From contig NZ_FWXT01000001.1 in NCBI RefSeq assembly GCF_900176535.1, forward strand, positions 2,604,001 through 2,668,000: 64,000 nt of DNA, written 5' to 3'. Within the stretch, counting starts at the first letter, position 1; each line of letters starts with the position of its first letter. The notes under the pieces are model-generated. The model did not search any database and was not told where the DNA came from. It was given only the letters and a program-made list of their open reading frames with translations. The translations under genes and the position numbers were made by a program. The DNA comes from Pedobacter africanus (GTDB lineage Bacteria > Bacteroidota > Bacteroidia > Sphingobacteriales > Sphingobacteriaceae). This document shows, one piece after another, positions 51,025 through 59,621 of this stretch.

Positions 51025-51588
51025 ATGTCATCACATCACATTATTCGCGAGAAACAGGAGCCGGCCCTTTATATTCATGAGTTGGGGGCCTTTAATGAAG
51101 AATACCTGGGGCAGCTGCTGGAATGGAGCCCTACCCTGATTGTAAATGGGCCGGTATATGAAAAGGCGCTTAGCATGGGCTTAAAGGTCGATGCTGTAGT
51201 CAGTTCAGGAGAAACAGACGCATTCCAGGAAAACACGAAAGTGATCAGCGCGGGCAAGGAAGCTTTGGATGCTGTCCTTGATCATCTGATTGCCGAGCAA
51301 TATCCGGCGGTTAATGTGATCGATGTTCATAGTAATTTAAGGGAGCTGGGCAGCTATATTGAGGCCATCAATATTGTGGTGTTCACTGGCACCGAAAAAG
51401 CCTATGCCATCAAAAAAGGGTTTAAAGTGTGGAAGCCAAAGGGAAGTTTATTCAGAATTGATGTGCTCTCTTATTTTGAGACCAGCAACCTCCGCCAGGA
51501 AGAGAACGGCGACTTTGTTGTGATCGATGATGGTTTTGTTGAATTTAATTTCTCAACCGAGTACCTGTTTATTTCTGAAGTATTGTAA
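51025..51588 (+). CDS. Thiamine pyrophosphokinase-like protein
   Basis: The protein has 187 residues from the ATG at 51025 (192 from 51010). The middle of the chain, WSPTLIVNGPVYEKALSMGL with KVDAVVSS, resembles the TPK catalytic fold, and the C-terminal half (RIDVLSYFETSNL, GDFVVIDDGFVEF) looks like a beta-rich thiamine-binding part. A canonical GDxDS acidic motif is not seen where expected; the sequence there is SSGETDAF. It would convert thiamine to thiamine diphosphate in the cytoplasm if active. No thi genes are adjacent. The call rests on fold resemblance and remembered annotation of similar Bacteroidota proteins. Confidence 0.5.
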   Translation: MSSHHIIREKQEPALYIHELGAFNEEYLGQLLEWSPTLIVNGPVYEKALSMGLKVDAVVSSGETDAFQENTKVISAGKEALDAVLDHLIAEQYPAVNVIDVHSNLRELGSYIEAINIVVFTGTEKAYAIKKGFKVWKPKGSLFRIDVLSYFETSNLRQEENGDFVVIDDGFVEFNFSTEYLFISEVL

Positions 51589-51613
51589 TCAGGCCAGCCA
51601 GGGCCGGCCTGAT
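51588..51613. terminator. Probable bidirectional terminator hairpin between convergent genes
   Basis: ATCAGGCC (51588-51595) and GGCCTGAT (51606-51613) form a perfect 8-bp stem with a GC-rich ten-base interior, between the thiN-like stop and the M28 peptidase stop. There is no T-run, so the terminator role comes mainly from position. Confidence 0.5.
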
Positions 51614-51619
51614 GTGAAC

Positions 51620-52570
51620 TTATTCTATTAATCTCGGGATTCTTGTAGGTGTATCTGTTCCCTTAATGATGCTGATGGCACTTTTGGCAATACTCTTTAT
51701 CGTCGACAGGATATTGCTGGTGTCCAGCGTTTCATACTCATCTTTTACCGTATGGTAAAACTCATCCTTGTCGATCTGGTCGGTACTGATGGTATGGGCA
51801 GGTACGCCCAATGCGGCTAATGTGGCGTTATCGCTCCGGTAAAACAACTGCTGGCGGATATAAGGATCGGGATGAAAGGTAAATTCCGTACCGGCAAGGT
51901 TTTTCTGCAGTATTTTTCCGAAATCAGATTTGTCATAGCCGGTAATAAAGGCAGCATTTTTTCCAAACTTGCTTTCTTTGCCGATCATCTCTATGTTAAA
52001 CATGGCCACCACATCATCGGGGTTTAGCTTTTTGGAGAAATGACGGGAGCCAAAACCACCGATCTCCTCGGCGGTGAAAGCGATAAAGATGAGCGTGCGT
52101 TCATTGTTGTTCAAAGCCTTATAGTATTTGGCCAAAGCAATTACAGCAGTAGTACCAGAAGCATCATCGTCTGCACCATTGGCTATACTGTCGGTTCCGT
52201 TGGCTTTAATGATCCCCAGGTGATCGTAATGGGCCGAGAAGACAACGATTTCATTGGGTTTGGATTTGCCCGGGATCATTCCCGCCACGTTAAACAAAGG
52301 GCGCTGATCCGTAGAATCCTTAAAGAAGGTCTGGCGGTAGCCTGTTTCGCCCTTCAGGGGCATCAGGCCAATGTTTTTAAATTCTGACTCAATAAAAGAG
52401 GCCGCTTTGTCAATGCCCGGACTAAAAGTTGCCCGCCCCTGCATGTCGTCACTGCTCAGCGTCTTAATCAGCTGGTCAACATACCCTGCTGTGATGATCT
52501 TGTTGATGTCCTGTGCCCAGGCCAGCTGTGTAAATAGTAAGGCCAGTAAAGTGTAAATGGTTTTTTTCAT
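51620..52570 (-). CDS. Secreted M28-family zinc aminopeptidase
   Basis: The 316-residue protein has a signal peptide (about 1-19, LAWAQ) and an M28 domain with zinc ligands in SAHYDHLG (His), NGADDDASGT (Asp), FTAEEIGGFGS (catalytic and ligand glutamates), FNIEMIGKE and a late histidine in EFYHTVKDEY. It removes N-terminal residues from peptides in the periplasm or outside. It follows the DUF4407 gene by 27 bases on the same strand, probably in one operon. Confidence 0.88.
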   Translation of the reverse strand: MKKTIYTLLALLFTQLAWAQDINKIITAGYVDQLIKTLSSDDMQGRATFSPGIDKAASFIESEFKNIGLMPLKGETGYRQTFFKDSTDQRPLFNVAGMIPGKSKPNEIVVFSAHYDHLGIIKANGTDSIANGADDDASGTTAVIALAKYYKALNNNERTLIFIAFTAEEIGGFGSRHFSKKLNPDDVVAMFNIEMIGKESKFGKNAAFITGYDKSDFGKILQKNLAGTEFTFHPDPYIRQQLFYRSDNATLAALGVPAHTISTDQIDKDEFYHTVKDEYETLDTSNILSTIKSIAKSAISIIKGTDTPTRIPRLIE

Positions 52571-52597
52571 GTATAACAGTAAGTTTAGTTTTTATGT

Positions 52598-53719
52598 TTA
52601 GTGCTCCCAGTTGTGGTTTTTCAGGTCCTGATAGGCCTGCCCTTTTATAATTTCCCTGCGCTTTTCGGTTTCTGTTGAAACCTTCGTTTCATGGGTCCCG
52701 TCTGCTACCTCTGTTTCATATTCCCGCTCTTTATCCGATTGGTAAATTTGTGTTTGCTCAATATTTTCTACTGAGTGGTCGTAAGGCCCTCTGCTGCTCA
52801 TCAGCTTTACAAATACCGGTAAACATTCAAAGAATATGAACAAAAGACCGATAAAGGTTACCGCCAGGTAGGTACTGGTATCCCTTGTGCCATCCTTGTT
52901 AAAGCCCAGCTGTCCCAAAGCCCAGTTCCTGTCGGCAAAGCCGGCAATACTGGTCAGGCTGTCCAGCTGTTTGCCCGTATACAGCTTTTCGCTCATTAAC
53001 CCATCAAATTGCTTTCTGTCTGCCACAAATTTCTCCAGGTTCCTGACGTCGGCCGCCAAAGTATCCAGTTCCTGTTCCCTTTGTTTTAGCTCGGCCTCTT
53101 TTCTTTTGGCATAAGGGCCGTAGCCCATGATACCGGAGGTTTCGGTAGTTTTATTGCCAAAGATCTCAAAATTGAGTTTTTGCCGGTCGGTTTTAATGGC
53201 GCCGGCCATAGAATCCCTTTGGGCCCGGCTTTCATTCAGCTTGCCCATTTCAATGGTATACTTGTTCTCAAAAGCAGCATTCAGGGTATCAATTTTCGAT
53301 CGCTGGTTGTTCAGGTAACTCACCTTCAAACGTTCTTTGATCTCCTTGTCGAATATTTTGAGCTCTAAAGGTCGTGATATGACAATCCCGATTATGATAG
53401 CCAGCAATATACGGGGGGTAGCCTGCAGGATCTGCTTATTGGTGCTGGCGCTTTTGTTGATGCTGGATACGATGTAACGATCCATATTAAAAATGGCCAG
53501 TCCCCAGATCAATCCAAACAATACAGCAAAAAATACAGCCCCGCCATCACCTTTAAAAACAAAATACATGGCATATCCCCCAGAGAGGGCCGCAAACAAG
53601 CCGGTAAAGAATATAGTGGCGCCAATGCCTATATATTTATTATGCTCTGTAGGATGTTTTTCCAGTGTGGAAATGTGGGCCCCCGAGCAGAACCAAAAGA
53701 AACGCGATATAGAATTCAT
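52598..53719 (-). CDS. DUF4407 membrane protein
   Basis: The 373-residue protein begins RFFWFCSGAHISTLEKHPTE, typical of DUF4407. Membrane segments lie at about 30-54, 60-78, 103-117 and 284-303. Between the third and fourth is a long charged, probably coiled-coil region (about 120-280) with many Glu, Lys and Gln. The C-terminal tail is charged (EREYETEVADGTHETKVSTE). The function of the family is unknown. It starts a short operon with the M28 peptidase and has a TAACTTTG promoter element 13 bases upstream of its ATG. Confidence 0.8.
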   Translation of the reverse strand: MNSISRFFWFCSGAHISTLEKHPTEHNKYIGIGATIFFTGLFAALSGGYAMYFVFKGDGGAVFFAVLFGLIWGLAIFNMDRYIVSSINKSASTNKQILQATPRILLAIIIGIVISRPLELKIFDKEIKERLKVSYLNNQRSKIDTLNAAFENKYTIEMGKLNESRAQRDSMAGAIKTDRQKLNFEIFGNKTTETSGIMGYGPYAKRKEAELKQREQELDTLAADVRNLEKFVADRKQFDGLMSEKLYTGKQLDSLTSIAGFADRNWALGQLGFNKDGTRDTSTYLAVTFIGLLFIFFECLPVFVKLMSSRGPYDHSVENIEQTQIYQSDKEREYETEVADGTHETKVSTETEKRREIIKGQAYQDLKNHNWEH

Positions 53720-53732
53720 GACCTCTAAGCAT

Positions 53733-53740
53733 CAAAGTTA
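53733..53740 (-). promoter_or_regulatory. -7 element TAACTTTG for the DUF4407 gene
   Basis: The plus strand reads CAAAGTTA, the reverse complement of an exact TAnnTTTG match, 13 bases before the ATG. Confidence 0.55.
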
Positions 53741-53865
53741 ATAAAGAATACTATTTAAACGCCCGGGGTATGAAGTTGTTACAGTAATTTGCTTGAAATG
53801 ATCAGATTATCACATCTAAGTGTCTAAAAAACAGTTTTTTTACAATGAATGATTTCGGCATTCTG

Positions 53866-53873
53866 TATCTTTG
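53866..53873 (+). promoter_or_regulatory. -7 element TATCTTTG for the rhodanese gene
   Basis: An exact TAnnTTTG match ends 15 bases before the ATG at 53889. It overlaps an in-frame TTG at 53871, which argues against that TTG as the start. Confidence 0.55.
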
Positions 53874-53888
53874 GAAAAATCAAATGAC

Positions 53889-54209
53889 ATGATAAAAGAA
53901 ATAACAGTTCAGGAGCTTAAAGAAAAAATTGACAATAAAGAGGATTTTCAATTGATCGATGTTAGGGAAACATTTGAATATGAAACCTCCAATCTGGATG
54001 GCCTGAACATACCTTTAGCTGGTATTTTAATTGAAGCAGATCAGATTGCACAGGATAAACCTGTTATTATTCACTGCAGAAGCGGAAAGAGAAGTGCTGC
54101 GGCTGTAATGCAATTGGAAGCACAACTGGGTTTAACCAATTTGTATAACCTTCGGGGGGGAATTCTTGCATGGCAGGAGGCTTTTGATCCAAACATGCCT
54201 GTTTACTAA
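53889..54209 (+). CDS. Single-domain rhodanese-like protein
   Basis: The protein has 106 residues from ATG 53889. It has the rhodanese CH2-like start FQLIDVRETFEYETSNLDG and an active-site loop HCRSGKRSAAA with the catalytic cysteine, followed by LRGGILAWQEAF. It has no signal peptide and would transfer sulfane sulfur in the cytoplasm; acceptor unknown. A small membrane protein gene follows 2 bases after its stop, so they are probably co-transcribed. Confidence 0.9.
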   Translation: MIKEITVQELKEKIDNKEDFQLIDVRETFEYETSNLDGLNIPLAGILIEADQIAQDKPVIIHCRSGKRSAAAVMQLEAQLGLTNLYNLRGGILAWQEAFDPNMPVY

Positions 54210-54211
54210 GC

Positions 54212-54400
54212 ATGGGAAAGAAAATTGCATTAAACGTTTTTTATAACCTAGGCATCATCATTTCTGTTTTTGGAATGGTATGGGGATATAACAACGCCAA
54301 ATATTTAGCCATAGCCTTATTTGTAGTTACTGCAGCCTTTTTTGTTTATTTAAAGGTACAGCTGGTAAAGGAGATGCGCAATACCCTTAAAAGGAAGTAA
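54212..54400 (+). CDS. Small two-segment membrane protein (possibly DUF6358)
   Basis: The 62-residue protein has a basic N-terminus (MGKKIALNVFYNLG) and two hydrophobic segments (GIIISVFGMVWGY and YLAIALFVVTAAFFVYL), ending in a basic tail NTLKRK. The resemblance to DUF6358 is from memory and not certain. It directly follows the rhodanese gene and its last 14 bases overlap the end of the convergent epimerase gene. Confidence 0.7.
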   Translation: MGKKIALNVFYNLGIIISVFGMVWGYNNAKYLAIALFVVTAAFFVYLKVQLVKEMRNTLKRK

Positions 54401-55424
54401 AAAGACCGGGGTCTATTCCCTCCAGTCCTAGTCCCGGCAGCTGGTTAAGCTGGTATTTTCCATCAGCCATTGCCGGGGCATTAAACGGGTTGTTTTTGGT
54501 CAGCCAGGGGCCATCCAGGTCTGCCCAGTCGCACAATGGTGCCAAAGCTATACCAGCTTGTGTGGCACAGGAGGTTTCACTCATGCAGCCAATCAGTACC
54601 TTCATTCCAAGTGATCTTGCTTTCAGGATCATCTGATGGCCTTCGTACATGCCCGCACTTTTCATCAGTTTGATATTGATGCCATGGTAAGCACCCCTTA
54701 AACCTTCCAGGTCTGTTAAGCGCTGTACGGCCTCATCAGCAAGAATTGGAATAGGGCTGCGTGCCGTAAGCCAGGCATTGCCTTCCAGGTTGGCCTTGTC
54801 CATAGGTTGTTCAATCAAAAGTACTCCATTGTCGTGCAGCCAGTAGATCATGTCTATGGCCTGTTTTTTATTGGTCCAACCCTGGTTGGCATCTACATAT
54901 AAGGGCAGGTTGCTCACACTCCTGATGGTATTGATCAGCTCCTTGTCATTGTCTCTTCCCAGCTTTATTTTCAATACTTTAAAACCCTTTGCATCGGCCA
55001 CTTTTTCCCTGATCACCTCCGGAGTGTCAATACCAATGGTGTAAGACGTAACCGGCATTTTTGATGGATCGGCCCCATATATCGCATAGCAGGGCTTATC
55101 CAATAGTTTTCCGTTAATGTCGTTCAAGGCGATGTCAATCGCTGCTTTTATCGCCGGATGCCCCTTTTCTACACTATCCAGGTATGCCATGATCTCTCCG
55201 AAATCGAAGGGGTAAATAAACCTGTTCCAGTCCACCCGCTTCAAAAAGTTAACTGCAGTTTCTACACTTTCGCCCATATAAGGCACCATTGAGGCTTCAC
55301 CATAACCATCTGTATTTTCATAGGTTAAGCGGATCAGCATTATTGGGGTACTGGTGCGCGAGAACTTTGCAATTGCAAATGGGTGCTTTAATTCAAGGTT
55401 ATACGCAGTGTAGGCGAGTTTCAT
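54387..55424 (-). CDS. Dipeptide epimerase (L-Ala-D/L-Glu epimerase type), enolase superfamily
   Basis: The 345-residue TIM-barrel enzyme shows the expected catalytic layout. The KxK motif is at about 152-154 (LKIKLGRD), the metal ligands at Asp178 (YVDANQGW), Glu205 (LIEQPM) and Asp230 (ILADEAV), and the opposite lysine at about 252 (GINIKLMKSAGM). Such enzymes interconvert L-Ala-D-Glu and L-Ala-L-Glu from murein peptides in recycling, which fits the LD-carboxypeptidase elsewhere in the window. Exact dipeptide preference cannot be read. It is convergent and overlapping with the small membrane protein gene. Confidence 0.88.
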   Translation of the reverse strand: MKLAYTAYNLELKHPFAIAKFSRTSTPIMLIRLTYENTDGYGEASMVPYMGESVETAVNFLKRVDWNRFIYPFDFGEIMAYLDSVEKGHPAIKAAIDIALNDINGKLLDKPCYAIYGADPSKMPVTSYTIGIDTPEVIREKVADAKGFKVLKIKLGRDNDKELINTIRSVSNLPLYVDANQGWTNKKQAIDMIYWLHDNGVLLIEQPMDKANLEGNAWLTARSPIPILADEAVQRLTDLEGLRGAYHGINIKLMKSAGMYEGHQMILKARSLGMKVLIGCMSETSCATQAGIALAPLCDWADLDGPWLTKNNPFNAPAMADGKYQLNQLPGLGLEGIDPGLFTSF

Positions 55425-55487
55425 GGGCAGGATACTTTGGTAATTTGAAGGTTAAAAAAAATTGCCGGGGGCTAATGTAAAAATAAT

Positions 55488-56477
55488 ATGCCTAATATTG
55501 TGCCTTGTATGAGCAGCACAATATACCAACCCTTTAAGAACTTCGATTTTAAATATAAAAGTTGCTTTTTAAGCGGAGATACTTTTAAATCGCCAATTGA
55601 ACAGATCAATATACTGCCTGCATGGCTGCTGGGGGTAGCCCATTTTAGCGGTGAAGAACAGATTAAATTGCTGGATGAAAGTGTGCGTTCCTATAATGCC
55701 TTAAAGGTCCCATGTAATACAGAAATCCTGACACACTTTATACAGCCGCTCGAAGAAAAGGTTTCGGCTGCATTTGCAAAGGGTTATGAAGGGGTATCGG
55801 CACTGGATGAAGCAGACTTATTTAAATGGATCGGTAAGTTTATTTACGGATTGATTTATATTGAAATGAATGCTGCCGTTCGGCTGCAGCAACTGAGTGC
55901 CGACGGATTAAATATGTCGCAGGGACTGATGCATAAGTTTGGTAACCTGAATACCATGATCCAGAGCATTTACCTGGATGTGGTATTTGAAGATTTTATA
56001 CCCTGGTCTATCGTTGTGGTTCCGCTGGAAAATAAGGAGACTCCCTTTAGTTTCCGCGACGAGATCAATACGCTCACTTTCTCTTTAAAACTTAAAGACT
56101 TCGGCATCATTGCCTGTTTGCAGGACAATGGGACGAACAAAAAATATCACCAGGAGTTGCTGGACCAGATCGAAGAAAAGCCCTTGTCTGCCGAACAGTT
56201 TGAAGAACTTTGCGCCCGTTTCTTTTATTCGGCCTATTTGTTTAACCGTTTGCCTGAATATGCCATTATGCCTGTTGAGGGCTCGGTTTATATTGATGCC
56301 ATGCCACTTAAAGGAACTTTAAACAAGCCGCTTTTTGATCACTGGCAGCATAAAACCTATGCACAGGTATTGCAGGACTTCTGGAAACCCTGGGGGCATA
56401 CGCTGTTTGAGATCATTAAAGACCCGACCAAACCAATGAGTTATTTTGACCCGGCCGCACTACCGGAAACGAATTAA
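55488..56477 (+). CDS. Uncharacterised soluble protein
   Basis: The protein has 329 residues from the first ATG; a second ATG at 55509 (MSSTIYQPFKNFDF) is about as likely. No signal peptide or membrane segments are evident. It is mostly helical, with segments such as LFKWIGKFIYGLIYIEMNAA and ADGLNMSQGLMHKFGNL and a Trp-rich end (FDHWQHKTYAQVLQDFWKPW). I do not recognise the family. It stands alone: the epimerase gene is divergent upstream, and its stop codon overlaps that of the convergent rhomboid gene. Confidence 0.75.
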   Translation: MPNIVPCMSSTIYQPFKNFDFKYKSCFLSGDTFKSPIEQINILPAWLLGVAHFSGEEQIKLLDESVRSYNALKVPCNTEILTHFIQPLEEKVSAAFAKGYEGVSALDEADLFKWIGKFIYGLIYIEMNAAVRLQQLSADGLNMSQGLMHKFGNLNTMIQSIYLDVVFEDFIPWSIVVVPLENKETPFSFRDEINTLTFSLKLKDFGIIACLQDNGTNKKYHQELLDQIEEKPLSAEQFEELCARFFYSAYLFNRLPEYAIMPVEGSVYIDAMPLKGTLNKPLFDHWQHKTYAQVLQDFWKPWGHTLFEIIKDPTKPMSYFDPAALPETN

Positions 56478-57091
56478 CCGATTTTAGCCATCAGCTGGCT
56501 GATGAAATTGGGAATGATTCCGGGAACAATCAGCACCGATATGATTAAGCCGGTTAAAGCGCCAAAAAGGTGTGCGTCGTGATTAATGTGGTCTCTTGCA
56601 TTTTTCGACATGTAAGCGCAGTATACCAGGTAAAGAGGGCCAAAAATGATTGCCCAGATAGGAATCGGAAGCGGAAATATGATCATGGTAGAAAAAGGCT
56701 GACATAGAATATAGCTGAACAAAACAGCGCTTATAGCACCAGAGGCACCAAGGCTATTGTACCACATGTCATCTTTATGGCGTATTACCGAGGGAATATC
56801 ACTCAGTATTAACCCAAGAAAATAAACTACAGCGAACCGCAGAGAGCCTATCATTGCTTCTAATTGGAAGGCAAAGAAAAAGAAGGTCATCATATTGAAC
56901 AGCAGGTGCATCCAGTCCGCATGAATCAACCCGCTGGTTATTAGGGTGTATATCTTATGTTTACGTGATACACTATAAGGATGCAGCATGAATTTGCCAT
57001 ACACTCCATGGTTGTAAAAAGCGTAAACGCTGGTAATGATGGTAAATACAAAAATAAATGAAGCAACAGGGGTGTGGATTAAATATTCCAT
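56474..57091 (-). CDS. Rhomboid-family intramembrane serine protease
   Basis: The 205-residue protein has about six membrane segments. The catalytic serine is Ser117 in NSLGASGAISAV (GxSG) and the partner histidine is His174 in DAHLFGALTG. The segment GLIHADWMHLLFNMMTFFFF is the conserved H-x-x-x-H-x-x-x-N region. It cleaves membrane proteins within the bilayer. It starts 2 bases after the M14 peptidase gene stop and is the last gene of a three-gene operon. Confidence 0.92.
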   Translation of the reverse strand: MEYLIHTPVASFIFVFTIITSVYAFYNHGVYGKFMLHPYSVSRKHKIYTLITSGLIHADWMHLLFNMMTFFFFAFQLEAMIGSLRFAVVYFLGLILSDIPSVIRHKDDMWYNSLGASGAISAVLFSYILCQPFSTMIIFPLPIPIWAIIFGPLYLVYCAYMSKNARDHINHDAHLFGALTGLIISVLIVPGIIPNFISQLMAKIG

Positions 57092-57093
57092 TC

Positions 57094-58833
57094 TTATTTA
57101 AGTGATAATTGGGTTTCAGCAAGCAGACGGGCTATCGGGTACCTGTTGTGCGTTTTTTCGTAATAATCAGAATTTTTATAGATAAAGTCAAGCTGTGCCT
57201 CAGCATTTTTACTTAATGCAGGGTCTTTCTGTTTATGCTGTTCCAGTTTTTCCCTTAATGTAGGGTCTTTCTTTAAAAGACCGGCTGCTGTATCTTCAAA
57301 CACATAGGCCGAAAAATGCTCTTTCATACCTAAAATGGAATCGAAAAAATTCCAGTTAAAAAAAGAATCGGTGGCCTGCGGCTCCAGGGTTTCTACAATA
57401 TACCGGTTTACAGGCTGGTTCACATAAACTACATAGTCGCCTTCATAAAACTGAAGGGTTTGTTTTGCCGGGCTAACTTTTACCGCAGAGTGTACATAAT
57501 GCCCCTCAAACGGTTTAGCTGTAGTTTTATAATCTGCAATATAATATACTTCAACCGGTATGGCGGTATCTTTTGTTAGCCGCTGCATTTTTACGCGGTT
57601 TAGCTTTAGCAGACCTATCACCTTGTCCCAAGCCTGAGGGATAATATAGGCAATAGGTTTATTCAATGTAACCGCCGGTTTGTAGGTATTCCAGTAGTTA
57701 ATGGTTTTGGTATAAGGCGCGGCGCGGTCGTAATAAAGTCTTTCCAGGCCGCTTACTTCACTTGGTTTCTGTTTTGCTGTATACCCTTTAAATTCCAGCG
57801 CTTCCTGTTTTTCCTGGTCCAGCTTCCACTCTACGGTAAACTCTTTCTGATTGGCCGTTTCTTGATCTGCTTTATGTTTGTTTTCTACCAGTTTTTTTGC
57901 ATCCCTGGTTACGATCTCAAGATAGGTTTCTAAAAGCTTATAGGTGGCATCCACACGCTTGTCATAAGCTTTCAGCATATGGGTTTCCGGCATAAAGCCG
58001 ATGGTGTTGTGCAGGGTGGTGTAACCGGTTGAGTAGCGAGGGGACTCCAGGAAACCTGTAATTCCGGCATCAGGTGTTTCTTCTACAGAATTTACATAAG
58101 GGATCATTTCATAACCCCGCTGCTTAATGCCTGCATAAAGATCGGGTAGCAAAGTTTTAGTCATGTAAGCCGAGAGCCCCGGATTTAATTTATCCTTATG
58201 GGTCGGGATCAGCGTCATGGTGTACTGGTAGTCGGCCCCGTTGCTGGTATGCGTATCTACAAAAATCTCAGGCTGCCAGATGTTGAATATTTCCTGGAAA
58301 CTGTGCGAATTCTGTGAATCTGTTTTAATGAAATCCCTGTTCAGATCGTAGTTCCTGTTGTTTCCCCTGAAGCCATAGGCCAGTGGGCCATTCTGGTTCG
58401 CCCTGGAGGTTCCGCTGCGGTTAAAAATCCCGTCAATGTTATAGACAGGAATGATACAGATGACCACATCTTCCGGCAGTTTACCCGCTTTCAGCAGGTC
58501 ACGCGCAAGCATCATACTGGCATCAATCCCTTCCGGCTCCCCAGGGTGGATACCATTGTTGATCAGTAGCACACACTTGTTGTTTTTTCTTACCGTTACC
58601 GGGTCAAAAACCTTGTCCCTGGCCAGTACAAAAACACTTAACGGCTTGCCAAAATCTGTATTGCCATAGGTAAGCAGTTTGCATTCCGGGTAAGCCTGTT
58701 CAAGCAACTGGTAGTGCCTGATCACCTCGGGGTAGGTTGCTGTTTCTTTTTTACCGCTTAATTCGTATGGGGTGTGCTGGGCTGATGCATTCATAAATAA
58801 CAATAAGAGCAGTAAATTTAGGAAATGTTTCAT
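57094..58833 (-). CDS. Secreted M14-family metallopeptidase
   Basis: The 579-residue protein has a signal peptide (about 1-19, NASAQ) and an M14 catalytic domain with zinc ligands His96 and Glu99 (NNGIHPGEPEGIDAS), PVYNIDGIFNRSGTSR, YDLNRDFIK and FVDTHTSNGADY, followed by an ETHMLKAYDKRV segment containing the likely general base. A C-terminal part of about 200 residues is of unknown fold. It differs from the 828-residue M14 protein at 6460 in length and sequence. It lies between a beta-barrel gene and a rhomboid gene in one operon. Confidence 0.87.
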   Translation of the reverse strand: MKHFLNLLLLLLFMNASAQHTPYELSGKKETATYPEVIRHYQLLEQAYPECKLLTYGNTDFGKPLSVFVLARDKVFDPVTVRKNNKCVLLINNGIHPGEPEGIDASMMLARDLLKAGKLPEDVVICIIPVYNIDGIFNRSGTSRANQNGPLAYGFRGNNRNYDLNRDFIKTDSQNSHSFQEIFNIWQPEIFVDTHTSNGADYQYTMTLIPTHKDKLNPGLSAYMTKTLLPDLYAGIKQRGYEMIPYVNSVEETPDAGITGFLESPRYSTGYTTLHNTIGFMPETHMLKAYDKRVDATYKLLETYLEIVTRDAKKLVENKHKADQETANQKEFTVEWKLDQEKQEALEFKGYTAKQKPSEVSGLERLYYDRAAPYTKTINYWNTYKPAVTLNKPIAYIIPQAWDKVIGLLKLNRVKMQRLTKDTAIPVEVYYIADYKTTAKPFEGHYVHSAVKVSPAKQTLQFYEGDYVVYVNQPVNRYIVETLEPQATDSFFNWNFFDSILGMKEHFSAYVFEDTAAGLLKKDPTLREKLEQHKQKDPALSKNAEAQLDFIYKNSDYYEKTHNRYPIARLLAETQLSLK

Positions 58834-58850
58834 TACCCACGTGGCTTTTG

Positions 58851-59555
58851 CTAATACAATGATTTTATGGAAAGCCCCATAGGGCCAAAGTAGTATTTTA
58901 AGCCGATGGAGAAGTAGTTATAGATGTCTGGATGGCCGCTTCTGAATCTAATCGGAGAATCATCATAGCCGTCCAGGCCTTCGCCCAGCGTGATGTTTGA
59001 CTGGTAATTCACATTAAGCCCGTATCTGTAATAGCCCGATCTGTCCGTAAAGTTAAAGTTAATGCCCAGGTTTAAGGGAACCAGCAGGTCGGTAGACTTG
59101 TCCTTTCCGGGAAAAATATAACCACTGCCGTCCGGCTTTTCCCTTACTACAAACTTCATCTTGTTCATGATGGCACCTACACCGGCCCCTATGTATAAGC
59201 CTTTTATGGCATTGGCAAAATCACTGTGGTTATAATCTATCAAGGCGCCAAGTGCCAGCTTGCCATTCAGGTTAATGGCCTTATAGGTATTGATGAACTG
59301 GCGCATGTTGGGGTCTTTATAAACATCTCCTCCGTTGATCTCTCCAAACTGACCTTCCATCCCTAAACTGATAAAAGGGGTCAGGTAATAATCTAAAGTC
59401 CCATATCCCGACAAGCCGAAATCGTGTTTATTCAGATCGGCAAAGGACTGGGTAATGCCTGCGCCCGTTCCAAGGCTCAGTTTGTAAAAGTTAGATTGTG
59501 CTGCGGCATTTACATATAGTATAACGGGCAGTAGTAGCGCTAAAATTGTTTTCAA
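58851..59555 (-). CDS. Small outer-membrane beta-barrel protein
   Basis: The 234-residue protein has a signal peptide (about 1-19, NAAAQ) and amphipathic beta strands throughout (FYKLSLGTGAGITQSF, GLYIGAGVGAIMNK, NYFSIGLKYYFG), consistent with an 8- to 10-stranded barrel. The start is a TTG; no in-frame ATG precedes the signal peptide. It is the first gene of the operon with the M14 peptidase and the rhomboid protease. Function unknown. Confidence 0.75.
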   Translation of the reverse strand: MKTILALLLPVILYVNAAAQSNFYKLSLGTGAGITQSFADLNKHDFGLSGYGTLDYYLTPFISLGMEGQFGEINGGDVYKDPNMRQFINTYKAINLNGKLALGALIDYNHSDFANAIKGLYIGAGVGAIMNKMKFVVREKPDGSGYIFPGKDKSTDLLVPLNLGINFNFTDRSGYYRYGLNVNYQSNITLGEGLDGYDDSPIRFRSGHPDIYNYFSIGLKYYFGPMGLSIKSLY

Positions 59556-59598
59556 TTGATCTTCATTAAATTATTAGGCAAAAACTATAATCTTTCTA

Positions 59599-59606
59599 TA
59601 ACTTTG
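59599..59606 (+). promoter_or_regulatory. -7 element TAACTTTG for pepT
   Basis: An exact TAnnTTTG match ends 15 bases before the ATG at 59622 and lies inside the 5' extension of the longer open frame, which supports the shorter start. Confidence 0.55.
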
Positions 59607-59621
59607 GATTTTCATAAGAGT

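Noticed and set aside
59556..59621. 22-residue N-terminal extension of pepT
   Set aside because: It contains the TAACTTTG promoter element and exceeds the normal family start; ATG 59622 is preferred.
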